Both the position numbers and the translations under genes were made by a program. 64,000 nucleotides of DNA. It comes from Amphiura filiformis (Eukaryota > Echinodermata > Ophiuroidea > Amphilepidida > Amphiuridae). The DNA is taken from assembly GCF_039555335.1 (NCBI RefSeq), contig NC_092628.1:29669409-29733408 (forward strand), in the 5' to 3' direction. Below are positions 12,801-23,940 of this stretch, one piece after another. The notes beneath the pieces are model-generated. The model saw nothing but the letters and a program-made list of their open reading frames with translations, was not told where the DNA came from and searched no databases. Positions within the stretch are counted from its first letter, which is position 1. Each line of letters begins with the position of its first letter.

Positions 12801-15800
12801 TGGGTCGGTCGGTGGAGGGCAAGCCAACAGGGTTTACTTTAACGCACAAAACATGCGTATTTACGCGTTCAGGCACTTTTCTGACTCCTTCAAATCCATA
12901 GTCCCAAAGTCCAATGCGTACAAAATCTTGAAAACGTCGCTGCTTCAGATATTGCAAGATTTGAATAGAGAAACACCCGATATTGTGCATTTATTCTCGG
13001 CTTTTGGCATTTAGGACCTACTCCCGATATGTAGGGCCCATCACATTTTGTCAGCATCGATCCATGTATGTTTTAGTGATTGCGAGTCTCTAAAATTGTA
13101 TAGTGTCAGTTTGAAATCTTGCAAATTGGGTTCAGGTCCTTTTTTCTGTTTAAATGATGCACCAAATATGTCTTCAATTGTACTTTAATTTTGCAAAATT
13201 TTCCCTCTCGGGGGGGAACATCACCCTCAAACACCCCCATGCGTAGTGGATAAACAAGTGGCCATTTTCGCTTCTGCATGCTTTCGACATTTGCCAATTT
13301 AGGCCCTATGTTTAACACAATTTATAGGTCTAATGGGGAAAACGTGACAAAGAAAGGCTTTATGGACCGTCATTTTACAATTTTCGGCTTTTCAACTGTT
13401 CAAACTTAAATTTTACACAGTAATAGTGCCAAAATGGTCCACCAAATCGCTTAACTTAGGTCTTCATTTTGCAAAATTTTCCAAGTTCTAAGGGGGGAAC
13501 ATCACCCTGTGTAGTTGATAAACAAATGGCCATTTTCACTTCTGCTTTCGACATTTGCCAATTTATGTTTAACACAATATAGAAGCCTACCATAATAGGG
13601 AAAACTTGCCGTCCACGAAAGACTCCATGGACTGCTCATTTCACAAATGTTCAGCTTTTTTAAACTAAAATTTTACATTATTATAGTGCCAAAATGATCC
13701 ACCAAATTGCTTCAATTAGGTCTTCATTTTGCACAAGTTTCTTACTTCTCAGGGGGCATTTTTAAATATTATTATTTTCTTCTACAATTACCCCCACCCC
13801 TTCTGACTGCTCTAGATCCACCACTGCTCCATACAGTGGCGTAGATTTCTTTTTGACTCGGGGGTCTTGAATGTCTTGAAGTATAAGTCTATGGTACAAA
13901 AAATTTTGCCATTTTAAAGCTAAACTGTTGAAATATGATGCATAAATTCGTGTGAAGCACGCATAAATTTGCACTTTTGGGGCTAAGGGGCTGTGCAATA
14001 ATTATAACCCCCCCGGGGGGGGTAAATTTCCAAACGGCTCGCCAAAAATTGCTTGCCCCCCCCTCTCGGCCTGCCAAAAATCGCTTGCCCCCCCCCCTCA
14101 GCCCGCCAAAAATTCTTTGCCCCCCCCTTGAACATGCCAAATTTTTGGGATCCCAATTTGCAAACCTTAAATGGTCTATATGTAGGCCTATGTTGCGAGC
14201 GCAGCGTGCAGGAAAATTTGCATATAAGCGTTTCTGTACTGTTTTCCTAAGCCTTTTTAGAGCGTTTTATGAAAAAGCGCCCCATGAATGCGTGCAAAAT
14301 CGCTTGCCCCCCCCCCTCTTGCTCTTGGTTTGCCAAAAATTGCTTGCCCCCCCTTTCGCTCGCCAAAAATTTCTTCCCCCCAATTTTACCCTCCCCAGGG
14401 CTCATAATTATTGCACATCCCCTAAAATGGCCAAATATGAGATTAATTTGGTCAGAAACCCACATACAGGCATCAACATGGGGGATGATTGTATGGACCA
14501 CCCCTGGCAAAATATTGGGGATTTCCAACACCCCGTCCGGATCTACACCTATGGCCCCAAAAACACACATATTGTTAAAAATGTCTTTAAAAATAATATT
14601 ATAAAATACCCTTGGGCAATGTTTTGACTCCTTCAGAGGAAAAATTCACAATTGAAAGGGTCAAAAAAATTTGAAAATACCCCTTCAGCAAAATGCTTAA
14701 AGAAAACCCTGCAAGCAAATAAAAAAATTTTGCCTTAATTGATCAATGGCCAATGCAAAATTATTTTATTCTGTTGTGAGTATTTCAATATAACAAGGAA
14801 GTAGTCTAACCAATGGTCTAAATCATTCACCACATGAATAGTTTCCATGCTACTCAATCTACATGTAGTAATGGTAGGCACTTACACAAGTAGTTTCATA
14901 AGTCTATGTACAGCCGAAGTGTTTTTCCCCTCAGAAAATGATTAACTATTGTCTGTCCAATTAACTTAGACACCCACTTTTTGTTACTTATTTGAAAAAA
15001 TATACACTTTCAAAGAAAGTCATGAAAGAAAAGTGTTAACATTCGCTGAGACCTAACAGGATTTTTGTGTTTCCAAAGCATTGAGTGAGAGTTTACCAGA
15101 AATTCTATTGAAATTGGAAGGTTTTTCTCAACACTTTAAAAATAATCCGGTAGAAGTTGGGTACCATTATTTTGGAAGGTCTCATTATACAGATTTGTAG
15201 GTATGGTGATTTTGGATAGTGAATGGATGAATAGTAAATTAATTATACTCCTCACCAAAAACATTTTATAAAAATGAAAAATATAATTCAGGTCATAAAA
15301 TGCAGACAGTGTTTCTAATTGGCATATATTTATTCTTCGTGTATTAACTCAGTGATCCCAGCTGTCCCTCAACCAATTATAACAATTCGGTGCGGTATTT
15401 GAATCTTCTTCTGTGCATGCTTTTGGCTTGGCACAATTCTAAGAAAATACAAATTGTATGCCATATGAATGTTCTGATGTTATTGGTGAGGAGTATAATT
15501 CATAATACACTCCTGCAGCATAGTAACTTGCCCTATCATTTGTTATAATGCACCAACTGTGACATCTTTTGAGTTATAGAGGTTGTGCATGAAATTATTG
15601 ATTGGCTCCAAACAAAGGATTTGAACCAGTGTCCTTCACCGAAATCATGGCACAGTGTAGTCCATTCAATCAAATATTGTCATCAACCTATTTGATCGTA
15701 GTGTATTTGTTATGCGTGTGACGACCTCTCGCTGTAGATTGCAAACATGCTTTTGTTGAATGCATTTGAGTAGACCGCCATTATTGTGAATTAGTAAAAG

Positions 15801-18800
15801 GATCAAAGAAAAAAAGGGTGGAATCACTGATCAATATGCATGATTACAATGTTCAAACACCCCTAGATTATCCCATCAAAAGTTTCAAGTCATTAGGAAT
15901 ATTCGGCTGGACCCAGATATATTGCTGTAAATTGGTCAAAATTGAATAAAAGTAGACAAGGAAGAATATTTTTTTATCGCTTTACTAATAATTTCTGTTA
16001 GGTCTGACCGTGTTTAGCCACTTTTCTTTCATGACTTTTTGCCAAAGTGAAAACTTTTCGAAATATATCCTAAAAACCGGGTGTCTAAGTTATTTGGACA
16101 CACAATAGCTTTTATAACTTGCTTTTAGCTACATAGTACATACCACCCACATAGTACCCCCCCCCCACACACACACACACTTACAGGGGGTAGGTTGGGC
16201 AAAGCCCGGACAAAAATGAAAGAGAAAATAGGGAAGGCAAAGGAGCCTGTTTCCCACAAAATCACCCAGATCATGGGCCAAAATATTGTAAAATACCAAA
16301 TTTGTATGCGCTACATGTGCACACTGTCCAAACAAAGTCCGTTTTTTGGAAGCTCAAAGACTTTAACGTGTTAAAAAAAAAAGTATATTTCATATTTCCC
16401 ACAGATGATACGTACAGGGTCAAAATGCAACCAGAATTCCCCAAAAATTATTATCTTTTCCCCAAAATTATTATCCCCCCTCCCCGACCAAGACACAATA
16501 AAGGGGGGGTAATTAATTTTGGTGTATATAGATGCTTTGTTTGTACGGGTGCAAAAAATCACAGATTTGACCATGTCAGATTCTCTTGGTAGGTCATCAT
16601 ACCTTAACTGAACTTTGGACAGAGAAGACAAGTTACTCAAATTATTAAACTATCTATTTGTTCCAAAATTATTTCTGTAATAGGTAAACATTCTAACTTA
16701 ATTTTATAGTCCTGTATTATTTGCGGCTGTTGTGTAAATATTGTAAATATGTTTGCCTTGGGACCAAAGGTCTATCCATTAGTACTGTATAATTGTATAC
16801 CAGTTTGAAATATAATAAAAAGCATTTTAACCTGTGCCATCTGTTTTATTAAATTGTTTTGTTTAATTGTTTGTTATATTATTTCCAGTATTATTTTTTA
16901 TTTAGGTATTTTTGATATTTCAATAAAAGTGTCACTTACAAAAAGAGCAGTGGTGTACTAGTTGCAAGATATTTCCTAGGTCAGGGGGGGGGGAGGGGCT
17001 TACAAAATAATTATTCTACTGGCTGGCTTCAATAAACTGGAGGAGATGACTGCAAATCAAAGTTGGGTAGCCTCATTCCCCCACTTATATTCCATGAGAA
17101 TTCAGATTTATCATTTGATATTAATTTATTACATGAATATCATTAATGAAAACACTGTAGACTATATGTGCCCATCCACCACAAACTGGTCGTAAAGTCG
17201 GCATTTTCCATTTTGAGATACAATCAAAAACAGTATTGGATTTCTATGTAAGATATATAGGAATTTGACCTTTGGTGAACCATAACTTCACTTCTAGATG
17301 TCCAATGAAGCTGGTTGAGGTGTCATTGTAAAGCTGAAAGTGCATTCTTTCAAAATCTGCAATAAACAGAAAATGATCTAGGGCCGACTTTACTACCACT
17401 TCGTGGTGGATGGTCACATATTATCATGATTATCACATGGTATAAATGTCAGTAATTCCATAAGGAATTAGTCCCATTTACAAGAAACATTTACATATGT
17501 TTTTTTTTGCATGAATGCTTGAAAGAGACAACATTTTAAAGAATTCCATTCTCCACATACATGTATATCAGGTCTTCTTCAAGCTTCCTTTAAGGGGGTA
17601 CTACACCCATTGCATTTTTTGAGAATATTTTTGCATTATGATTTTGTGAAGAAATGAGAAAAAAAATTAGACAATGTGGTATGCAAAATGAAGGGGCAAA
17701 TCTTCTCATTCTATTGGTGGCATCGGTATCAATGTAGCTTACATGCTTTTAAATAGAAGCATGTAAGCTACATTGATACCAATGCCACCAATATTGATTT
17801 TTTTTTATATTGGAATGTCTTCTTTAAAGGCCTATAACTCAAAACCATGCCCACTTGTTCCGGGTTTTGTTGGAGCTGGTCACATATAATAAAACTGAAA
17901 GCTGTGCTGTTGTCATGGAATTTGTTTTACCTTGTTTCCTAATGCAGGTATACTGTATCGTATCCATGATAGGATTCATTCTACCAAGAGGCATGGTGCT
18001 ATGTAATGTGATGGCTGCTCTGTAAGTATTTTAGTTAAAATGGACTATCAAAGATTTCCTACAAAAAATATTACTTCTAACTGCACCACTAAACAGTCAA
18101 CAATTAAAGCCATGTTTGGCTAGTCCATTTAAAATCCACACTACCCCTGTGGAAGATTTTGGGAAATATCTTCCACATGGGGAGTATGAATTTTAAATGG
18201 AATGAACACATTAAGCAGCTCCATTTACATTTCATACACCCTCTGAGAAAGATTCAACCTGTATCTTCCACAGAGGGAGGGTGAGTTTCATATGGAGCTG
18301 CTAATGTGCTAATTCCATTTGAAATTCATACTCCCCTTGTGAAACATATTTCCAAAATCTTCCACAAGGGGAGTGTGGATTTTAAATGGAATAACCCATT
18401 GTACCATTTCTATCGAAATAGATAAGTATTTCTTTTCCATGAAATGTTAGCTTTTACTTTCAGATATGTTCCCTTTTAAATTTGATCCTTTGACGTGTGT
18501 GTGTCCATCCTGCACGCCATGTACCGATGTACGTACTGTGTTATGAACATTGCATACAGGCATATCTTCTTGTTCAAAACTACAGCACCTAAAGTATTGA
18601 TTTTTGTAGGGTATCTTAGTTTACTGAAGTACATTACAATTGTGAACATTATTAAACTTAGTTCTCTGGGTTCTCGCTCTCCTTAAAACATTGTCCCTGC
18701 TTTTTCATATGTGAGTATTCATATGTATAATACTTGTTATTGCAGGTTCTATGCCATAGGTCTGTACTTCTTTCTAGCACTCATATTATACTATTATGGT

Positions 18801-21800
18801 GGTGATGAAGCAGCTATTATGAAGATGACAGATACTGAAATACCACTACTATTCTGTTGCAAGAAACCATCCATCACTTTAGATGAGTAAGTTGGTCATA
18901 ATATGTAAATGTTATCAAGCTAGTGTAGGCTGTGGGGTATTTCTTTGTTGAACATGAGATACTGTCGAAATGTACATACCAGAGCCCTTAAATCTTTGGA
19001 CTCAGGCCTTTGAAACCCTTGATATATTTCCCTTCACGTATATGTGTGTGTTTTTTTTTTCAATTTCTTCAAACATTTTGCAAATACAAATAATGTTAAT
19101 AGCTCAAAAATGTGGAAAATCCTAAAAATGTTGGGGGGTTGCCCCTCTGGCTCTGCTAAGTGCTGCCCCAGGACCCTGCTGGGGGCCTATACATAAGGAC
19201 ATACTGGCATGCTCTTCTGACCCATTTTATGGCTTATCAAGTGCGAGAGAGAGAGATGAACATAAGACAGTAATTATCTGAAGCTATGGGGTGAAAATCC
19301 TTTCTTTCAGAGGTATAGTATCTTCATACAATGTCAAGGTAAAAATTATATAATGTGGTCTCAGACCATATGTATGATGTCATAATTGAACTTGAGCCCT
19401 TTTTAGCAATGTTTTTCTTTGTTTCCCACAGAAAATGTGTATTTTGGTTTAAGATAACCATTGGTCAGTTTACTGTTCTAAGATCAGGATTACTGTACTT
19501 AGAAGCTATACTATGGATGGACGGCTCACTCAACCTTAGCACGGTATGCAGATATTTTATTATTAGGCTACAAAAAAACATGTGTTCCACAGGCTAATCA
19601 GGGACTGTCTTTTGGAATTGCAGGAGAGCATTAAAAGCTCTTCTGGAGCCTTCAATCATTCATGATATATGATATATGTCGCTATCTAATGTAATCATTC
19701 TTCAATGAGAGCTGTTTAGAGCATTAGAATGTAAGGAGAGAATGGTTAACTAAGGAGAGCTAAAAATCACTCTCCTATATCAGATTTAAGGAGAGCAGTA
19801 GAGCTAAAAATCACTCCTATCAGATTTAAGGAGAGCAGTAGAGAGCGATTGCTCTTGCTCTCCTCAAAAGGCAGTCCCTGGGTCAAGTAGGGTTAGTCGG
19901 TCTTTTTTTTTGTTTTGCAAATGACCTAAAAAATCATAAAAATCTGTAAATAGAATTTTCCTGGCATTTTCTAAATTTTGGTCAGCATTTATGTGTTAAA
20001 TATACATTATAGTCGTTTATTATCATGTTTGATTGGTGTGATATTTTTTAATAGTCTTGTGGGATGTGTGAGGGTCCCAGACAAACTAGTACCTAGACCA
20101 GTGACTTTGGTTCGCGTAGTGAAGCTGACACTGCTTAGCAACGACTTTGACAAGGACGCATACCCGGACGCAAACAAACAGATATGTTCGCGTCTACGGA
20201 ACATGTTGCATTTGACGCGGGCGATAACGGCGAAGTAATCACGCAAACAAGCGCGTCAGACATGTATGCGATATTATCCGCTCATAGTAACCCCATCAAT
20301 CCGTCAATATCACCTTGGATACAGGGCTCATTGACCGATCATGTTTGTAAATTTTACTTTAGTACATGTGTAGCTCTATGTTTCTTTCTGTATGAACGTG
20401 TGGCTGGGTAGACATGTGCCGCTGATTTAAAAGCGTATGTTTGAATAAATAAATAAAATAAATGATATATGTCGCTATCTAATGTAACTTTTTACCTTAT
20501 TGTGTCTCTTGACAGATTTCATGGACAGATGCTTCATTATACATCTACGCCATCACTTTTGTGTCAGCCATTGTTGCCTTATGGGGATTACTCATGCTAC
20601 TATACGCTTCCAAGAAACACCTGTACAGCTACTATATCACACCAAAAGTCTGGATTATGGTCTTTGCCATGCTTATAAGTAACTTACAAATTGTGTTATT
20701 GGGAATTCTTGCAACTACTGGGGCTTTGCCTTGTAAGAAACCATTCCACACTGTGAGCAGAGCAAATTGTAAGTTGTAGATCTTTTGCTTGTTTGTTTGT
20801 AATGTTGTCTGCGTATCAGTGTGTCTGATATTAAAGTAGCAGAGAAAACACTTGTATGCAAAATCTAATGTGCCCATTTTGGTAATTTCAGATATAGATA
20901 AATATATATAACTGCAAAAGAAAATAAGGGAATATGTGCTACTTTTGACCATTGCTTCAAACATTTACTTAGGAATTTTTAACCCAAGAACAACATGAGC
21001 TATGTTTTGTAACACAGACTACGAAGGGGTTGTTGTTGCACCCCCCTAATTTTCAATTATAAACATCATTATACTGTTATATTTGGTACTAATGTTTAGC
21101 TATATGGGTCCCCTCTATTCAGTAATACCAAAATAACTACAAACATTACCCACATAATGTTGCTGTGACTTCATGTGAGGGCATCCATGCAAATTTGGGA
21201 AATTCTGCCTATGTACAAAAAAAAGTATTGGCAAAATTGATTTACAGCTTAAAATTCTACAAACATGCAATTTTCACTGAATTTTCTCCTAAATATAAAA
21301 GGAAATGACAATTTTTACCTAACTAACGAGTAGAAAGTCAGTAGCTCTTGGAATAATTTCACAAGAATGAAATGAAAATCATTGGGGCCTCACCAACCCT
21401 CTCTCCCTCTATGGTCATCTTTGATGGCCACTCCTACCCCCTGGGTAAGGTGCTGGGGTAAAAAATTTATCACTAAAATGAGCGCAAAGGATGGATCTAC
21501 AATTAGTTTAGGTTGTTTGGGCATAAATGCATGCATTTTTTTTTAATGACGGATAAAAAATCTTGGGGGCTTGCACCCCCTTCATAGTTCTAGGGTTAAA
21601 GAAGGATGTCAATAATATCCAGCTAGATGTTGGTGGCCAACTTAACACAGTGAACAGTTCCCACAAGTTTACGTAATATAATCTTATATTGCAAGAAAAC
21701 CTGAATTGTACACAAATTGGTTAGGGATGAGATAAAAACGTGACCAGCGGTTCCGTCCGGTTACCATTGTTTAGAACAATAGCAACCAGACGGAACCGGA

Positions 21801-22222
21801 TGGAACCAGCGGTCAACTGCGGTCGAGTTTTGATTTTGTCCCTTATGTAACAAATACTCGCATGAAACTACGTAGTTTATGATTACCTTCATCTAGCAGT
21901 ATTATGCATCTGCCTTATTTTCAGAAGTATAATTTTCTTGCCTTTTCACTACAATACAACCTAAACAGTAATGCTGTAACATTTTCATTATTTTTTGTAA
22001 TTAAAATGTACTTCTCTTTGTCATTCATTTTCAGACTGGCAGAGTCTACTCTTAACATTGGAGGCTACGGCACTATTCCCAATTGTACTTCTTTATTTCC
22101 GCACCAAGAAAGGAAACGTTGTTGGTGTACTGGAGGTCAAAGGTGAACGACCTAAGAAAAGGAGATTCTACAAGAAAGGTGGAAGTAGCTCTTCTTTGTA
22201 CAACACATACACAGTATTGTAA
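7415..22222 (+). CDS. SLC51A: Gene A: organic solute transporter alpha-like protein, 338 aa, complete coding exons
   Basis: Coding exons are 7415-7502 (the exon itself starts at 7277 after ttctatttcag), 9423-9583, 17948-18021, 18746-18886, 19432-19543, 20516-20768 and 22035-22222. Every junction is GT/AG, with intron phases 1,0,2,2,0,1. The ATG at 7415 is the first in frame after a stop at 7298. The family pairs with a single-pass beta subunit to carry bile acids and steroid conjugates across the basolateral membrane by facilitated diffusion. Seven membrane segments are predicted at about residues 37-58, 76-98, 100-125, 166-185, 198-222, 238-262 and 279-296. The N-terminus has sequons at N11 and N14 and a cysteine (C17) before the acidic DEWLDE. 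The loop after segment 3 has only two cysteines (145-146), against four in B and C. C-terminal GNVVG is shared with B and C, followed by a basic, serine-rich tail. Length matches human SLC51A (340 aa). This is the most diverged of the four. Confidence 0.88.
7821..7853. repeat. (TTTG)n microsatellite
   Basis: About eight tetranucleotide repeats of tttg in intron 1 of gene A. Confidence 0.85.
7928..8413. repeat. MITE with gggctattcc ends, copy 1
   Basis: The ends gggctattccatttaaaatc and (inverted) ggctatttaaattgaaaacc are followed by the shared block acacaccccctgtggaagat. A second inverted pair lies inside: gctcagtgccataagtgg at about 8042 and ccacttacggcactgagc at about 8158. This looks like one element inserted in another. 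Related copies lie at 18118-18397 and 23369-23553. Confidence 0.75.
9024..9095 (+). pseudogene. tRNA-Ala-like pseudo-tRNA or tRNA-derived SINE head
   Basis: The 3' half resembles a tRNA: an anticodon-loop-like CTTGGCA (GGC, Ala), a T-loop block ggttcgaatcc matching the Pol III B box, and an acceptor end gctcgcca. The 5' acceptor strand does not pair with the 3' strand, and the A box (tggctactgg) is only partial. I therefore take it as a decayed tRNA or the tRNA-related part of a SINE rather than a working gene. Confidence 0.45.
9779..9896. repeat. (ATC)n / (CATC)n compound microsatellite
   Basis: About 15 cat/atc triplets are followed by about a dozen ccat/catc tetramers and then cat again, in intron 2 of gene A. 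Confidence 0.95.
10271..13731. repeat. Tandem duplication of a ~1.73 kb unit with internal subrepeats
   Basis: Copy 1 (10271-12000) and copy 2 (12001-13731) are nearly identical, differing by scattered substitutions and small indels, so the duplication is recent. Each unit contains an inverted-repeat element (about 10630-11106, with ends around gtttgcttgccctcc and ggagggcaagcaaac). It also contains two ~280 bp subrepeats starting near 11435 and 11720, marked by cttcaattg/ttaggtcttcattttgcaaaattttcc and tggccattttc. No transporter exon is included. It lies in intron 2 of gene A and accounts for much of that intron's 8.4 kb. Confidence 0.9.
13834..14553. mobile_element. hAT-like non-autonomous element, split by a second insertion
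   Basis: The left end CAGTGGCGTAGATT and the inverted right end CATAGGTGTAGATC fit the CA..GGCGTAGAT-type ends of hAT MITEs. Flanks gctccata (13826-13833) and gccccaaa (14554-14561) look like a mutated 8 bp target duplication. A relative in the opposite orientation sits at 43986-44341. Its sequence runs uninterrupted across the point where the 13987-14422 element is inserted here. Confidence 0.6.
13987..14422. mobile_element. PIF/Harbinger-like MITE with C-rich tandem core
   Basis: The terminal inverted repeats GGGGCTGTGCAATAATTAT and (inverted) GGGGATGTGCAATAATTAT are flanked by TAA on both sides (13984-13986 and 14423-14425). That is the TWA duplication typical of PIF/Harbinger. The interior holds about six diverged units of the form cgccaaaaattgcttgccccccc, split by a non-repetitive stretch. 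The reading frames over the core are repeat artefacts (proline-rich). Confidence 0.7.
14944..16109. mobile_element. 1.17 kb element with ~120 bp terminal inverted repeats
   Basis: Left arm 14944-15065 and right arm about 15990-16109 are inverted copies: actattgtctgtccaa...cttagacaccc, then gtcatgaaagaaaagtg and agacctaacag. No transposase frame is seen, so it is non-autonomous; the superfamily is uncertain. A smaller inverted-repeat element (15241-15500) lies inside. Confidence 0.7.
15241..15500. repeat. 260 bp inverted-repeat element nested in 14944-16109
   Basis: aattatactcctcacca at the left is matched by the inverted tggtgaggagtataatt at the right. The remainder is AT-rich and non-coding. 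Confidence 0.65.
16110..17159. other. Intron 2 of gene A, low-complexity stretches only
   Basis: This holds a C-run next to (CA)n at about 16156-16184, two direct copies of ccccaaaattattatc near 16438-16480, and a G-run at about 16984. I see no exon, RNA gene or paired ends. Confidence 0.5.
17160..17424. repeat. 265 bp inverted-repeat MITE
   Basis: The arms tgtgcccatccaccac...taaagtcgg and ccgactttac...gtggtggatggtcaca are inverted copies of about 45 bp. Confidence 0.7.
17594..17830. repeat. Partial copy of the gggggtactacaccc MITE, with a strong internal hairpin
   Basis: The left end GGGGGTACTACACCC follows TTTAA, like the complete copy at 55481-55824, but no matching right end is present. 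Within it, 17713-17748 and 17757-17792 form a 36 bp stem with one mismatch around an 8 nt loop (core gtatcaatgtagcttacatg). The hairpin lies about 155 bp upstream of exon 3 of gene A, on the sense strand. Confidence 0.65.
18118..18397. repeat. MITE with gggctattcc-type ends, copy 2 (nested palindromes)
   Basis: The outer pair (ctagtccatttaaaatcc and ggattttaaatggaat) encloses a second and a third inverted pair (e.g. gcagctccatttacatttc with catatggagctgc, both around agagggaggg). All use the tccatttaaaatccacac...gtggaagat block. It sits in intron 3 of gene A. Confidence 0.7.
18410..18690. repeat. Partial relative of the 31778-32217 element
   Basis: It shares ctttcagatatgt.ccctttt, gcacgcc.tgtac, aaaactacagcacctaaagt and agtacattacaat with the TTAA-flanked element in intron 4 of gene B, but lacks its terminal repeats. 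Confidence 0.55.
19599..19880. repeat. Inverted-repeat element rich in aggagagc
   Basis: cagggactgtcttttgg (19599) is matched by the inverted ccaaaag-type end gcagtccctg (19880). The interior has two direct copies of a block containing gagagctaaaaatcactc...cagatttaa. Located in intron 5 of gene A. Confidence 0.55.
19669..20487. repeat. 26 bp exact direct repeats bracketing ~770 bp
   Basis: atgatatatgtcgctatcta followed by atgtaa occurs at 19669-19694 and 20462-20487. The DNA between ends in an aataaataaataaaataa tail directly before the second copy, and has higher GC and CpG content (20050-20300) than the rest of the intron. This fits a target-primed retroposed insertion of unknown origin. 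The inverted pair at 19599/19880 spans the first repeat, so the order of events is unclear. Confidence 0.4.
20769..21720. other. Intron 6 of gene A, no feature seen
   Basis: AT-rich sequence without recognisable exon, tRNA, tandem repeat or matching inverted ends. Confidence 0.5.
21724..21842. mobile_element. 119 bp palindromic MITE with TTA flanks, copy 1
   Basis: It starts gggatgagataaaaacgtgacc and ends with the inverted tcgagttttgattttgtccc. It is flanked by TTA at 21721-21723 and 21843-21845. The centre pairs ccgtccggtt with ccggatgg. A cleaner copy is at 39281-39410. The TWA duplication suggests PIF/Harbinger. Confidence 0.65.
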
Positions 22223-22448
22223 GAACATGAGTGGTTCCTCTCAACTCAAAAAACATCTTGCAAAAAATCAGGACATTTTATTATGATAATCATATCAGGT
22301 TATATCACAAAAATAGATAAAAACACTCAGAGAATCTGGAGTCTGTATAGATGAGTTGACCTATGAGGTCAGTCAGGGCAGGTCACATTCAGGCTGATGC
22401 CCTCTGTTGTTGCACACCTGAAAAAATAATATCTATTATCAGGCCACA

Positions 22449-23079
22449 TACCGTATTCATTTCATTAACCGCACAGGGCACTTAACAAATTTATTTTGGG
22501 TGGGTGCTTATTAATTTATTTTACATAACTGCATATTTTAAAAATGGCCCAGAATTTGGATTTTATGTGTAGATATGGTTCTGTGTTTGAAACATGTGTA
22601 TAGTTGCATGGATCTTGCACATAATGAGAGAAGATAAGGTGTGGTAAAGTCACTGGGTTGGCGCTAATAGGGGCATGGGTGCCCGGGGGGGTACTCAAGT
22701 TTGGTTTTGGTAGGGACGTGCCGATGAGATTTTGGAAAAAGACCCATAAATATTTTTCAAGAAATTTGGACCCCTTGATATACCAAAAGTCAAAATTTTC
22801 GGCCAAATTTACTCAAAATTGTCTTAGTTTTTACAAATTTTCCCAAAATTTTGGGAAAATTTTGAAAATTTTGCTAGATTAAGGAAAAATTGGGCTGTTT
22901 TCCAAAAAATTGAGAAAATTTTGAAAAAGGACCCATTCATGTACCAAAATAGGCTTTAAAAAAGGGGTCATTGATATACCAGAAGGCTGAAAATGCTACC
23001 CATGTTTGCGGCACGTCCCCCGTATGGTCATTTGTACTGAGTACCCCCGGCATGGGTGGTTAATGGAATGAATACGGTA
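22449..23079. repeat. Nested pair: outer 22449-23079, inner 22682-23050
   Basis: The outer ends taccgtattcatttcattaacc and the inverted ggttaatggaatgaatacggta bracket an inner element. The inner element's ends are CCGGGGGGGTACTCAAG and (inverted) CCGGGGGTACTCAGT, plus the inverted block gggacgtgccg/cggcacgtccc. It lies just 3' of gene A, possibly within its 3' UTR. Confidence 0.65.
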
Positions 23080-23368
23080 CAATACTCCCAAAGTTTCTCC
23101 AGTGTCTGAACAAAGATGATGGGGATTCCTGATTTTCTTTTACTGTAAAAAGTGTTAATTTACATGCTTGTAAGTTTTTACACTCTCACCAATATTTTTT
23201 ATTACTTTGCTTATTATTAACTATGCAATTTTTGAAGTTTCGTACAGAGACCTATACATGAGATAACATAATTGTAGTTTTTATTTTCACGGTGGCTGTG
23301 TTGAGCCTGAAAAGCGTGTAAATTAATGTTCCATGTCCACTTTTACATCATCTGTTTTTGTGATTAAT

Positions 23369-23553
23369 GGGCTATTCCAGTTGAAATCCATACACCCCCT
23401 ATGGATGATATTACCTTAATCTCCCACACAGGGAGTGTGGATTCCAAATGGAATCATCCATTTAGGTAACCCGTTTGAAATTCACACCCCCTGTGTGGGA
23501 GAGTAAAGCCACATCTTCCATAGGGGGTGTATGGATTTCAACTGGAATAGCCC
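23369..23553. repeat. MITE with gggctattcc ends, copy 3
   Basis: The ends gggctattccagttgaaatcc and (inverted) the same sequence are near-perfect, with an internal inverted pair around the cacacagggagtgtgg and ccctgtgtgggag blocks. At 185 bp it is the shortest and cleanest copy. Confidence 0.8.
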
Positions 23554-23819
23554 AATATTTATACAAATAAGCTGTATTTGTATTGTAAGTAGTTGAGTGA
23601 GCTGAGACCTCGGGGGATTCACTTGGGATATTATTTGGTACTCATGCTCGTCACAAAAAATGATGTTAAGGGTCACTTATTTGCAGAGATGGTTCTGGAG
23701 ATGGTTGGCCTACTCAGGTACACAAGTATACACCAAAATAAAGAAAGAATGAATATGTACAGTTCCAGTTTATTCTCTTTGCCTACTCATAATAAGTGAG
23801 AAAATTGTCATGTACACAT

Positions 23820-23940
23820 TACGCCATATAGAGGTCCGTTTTATTGTCTTACGTCATTTAGGGGGTAAAATTTCTAATATCTTACGCCAATAAGGGGTGA
23901 AATTTGCAACCCTTGAATACGCCATTTAGGGTCGAATTTT
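23820..23940. repeat. Short tandem repeat, ttacgccatttaggg unit
   Basis: Four imperfect copies of a ~30-40 bp unit (ttacgycawwtaggggtgaaattt). No gene is nearby. Confidence 0.6.

Noticed and set aside
13977-14627. 216-codon proline-rich frame
   Set aside because: It reads through the C-rich core of a MITE inside a hAT-like element; the pattern is explained by the tandem unit.
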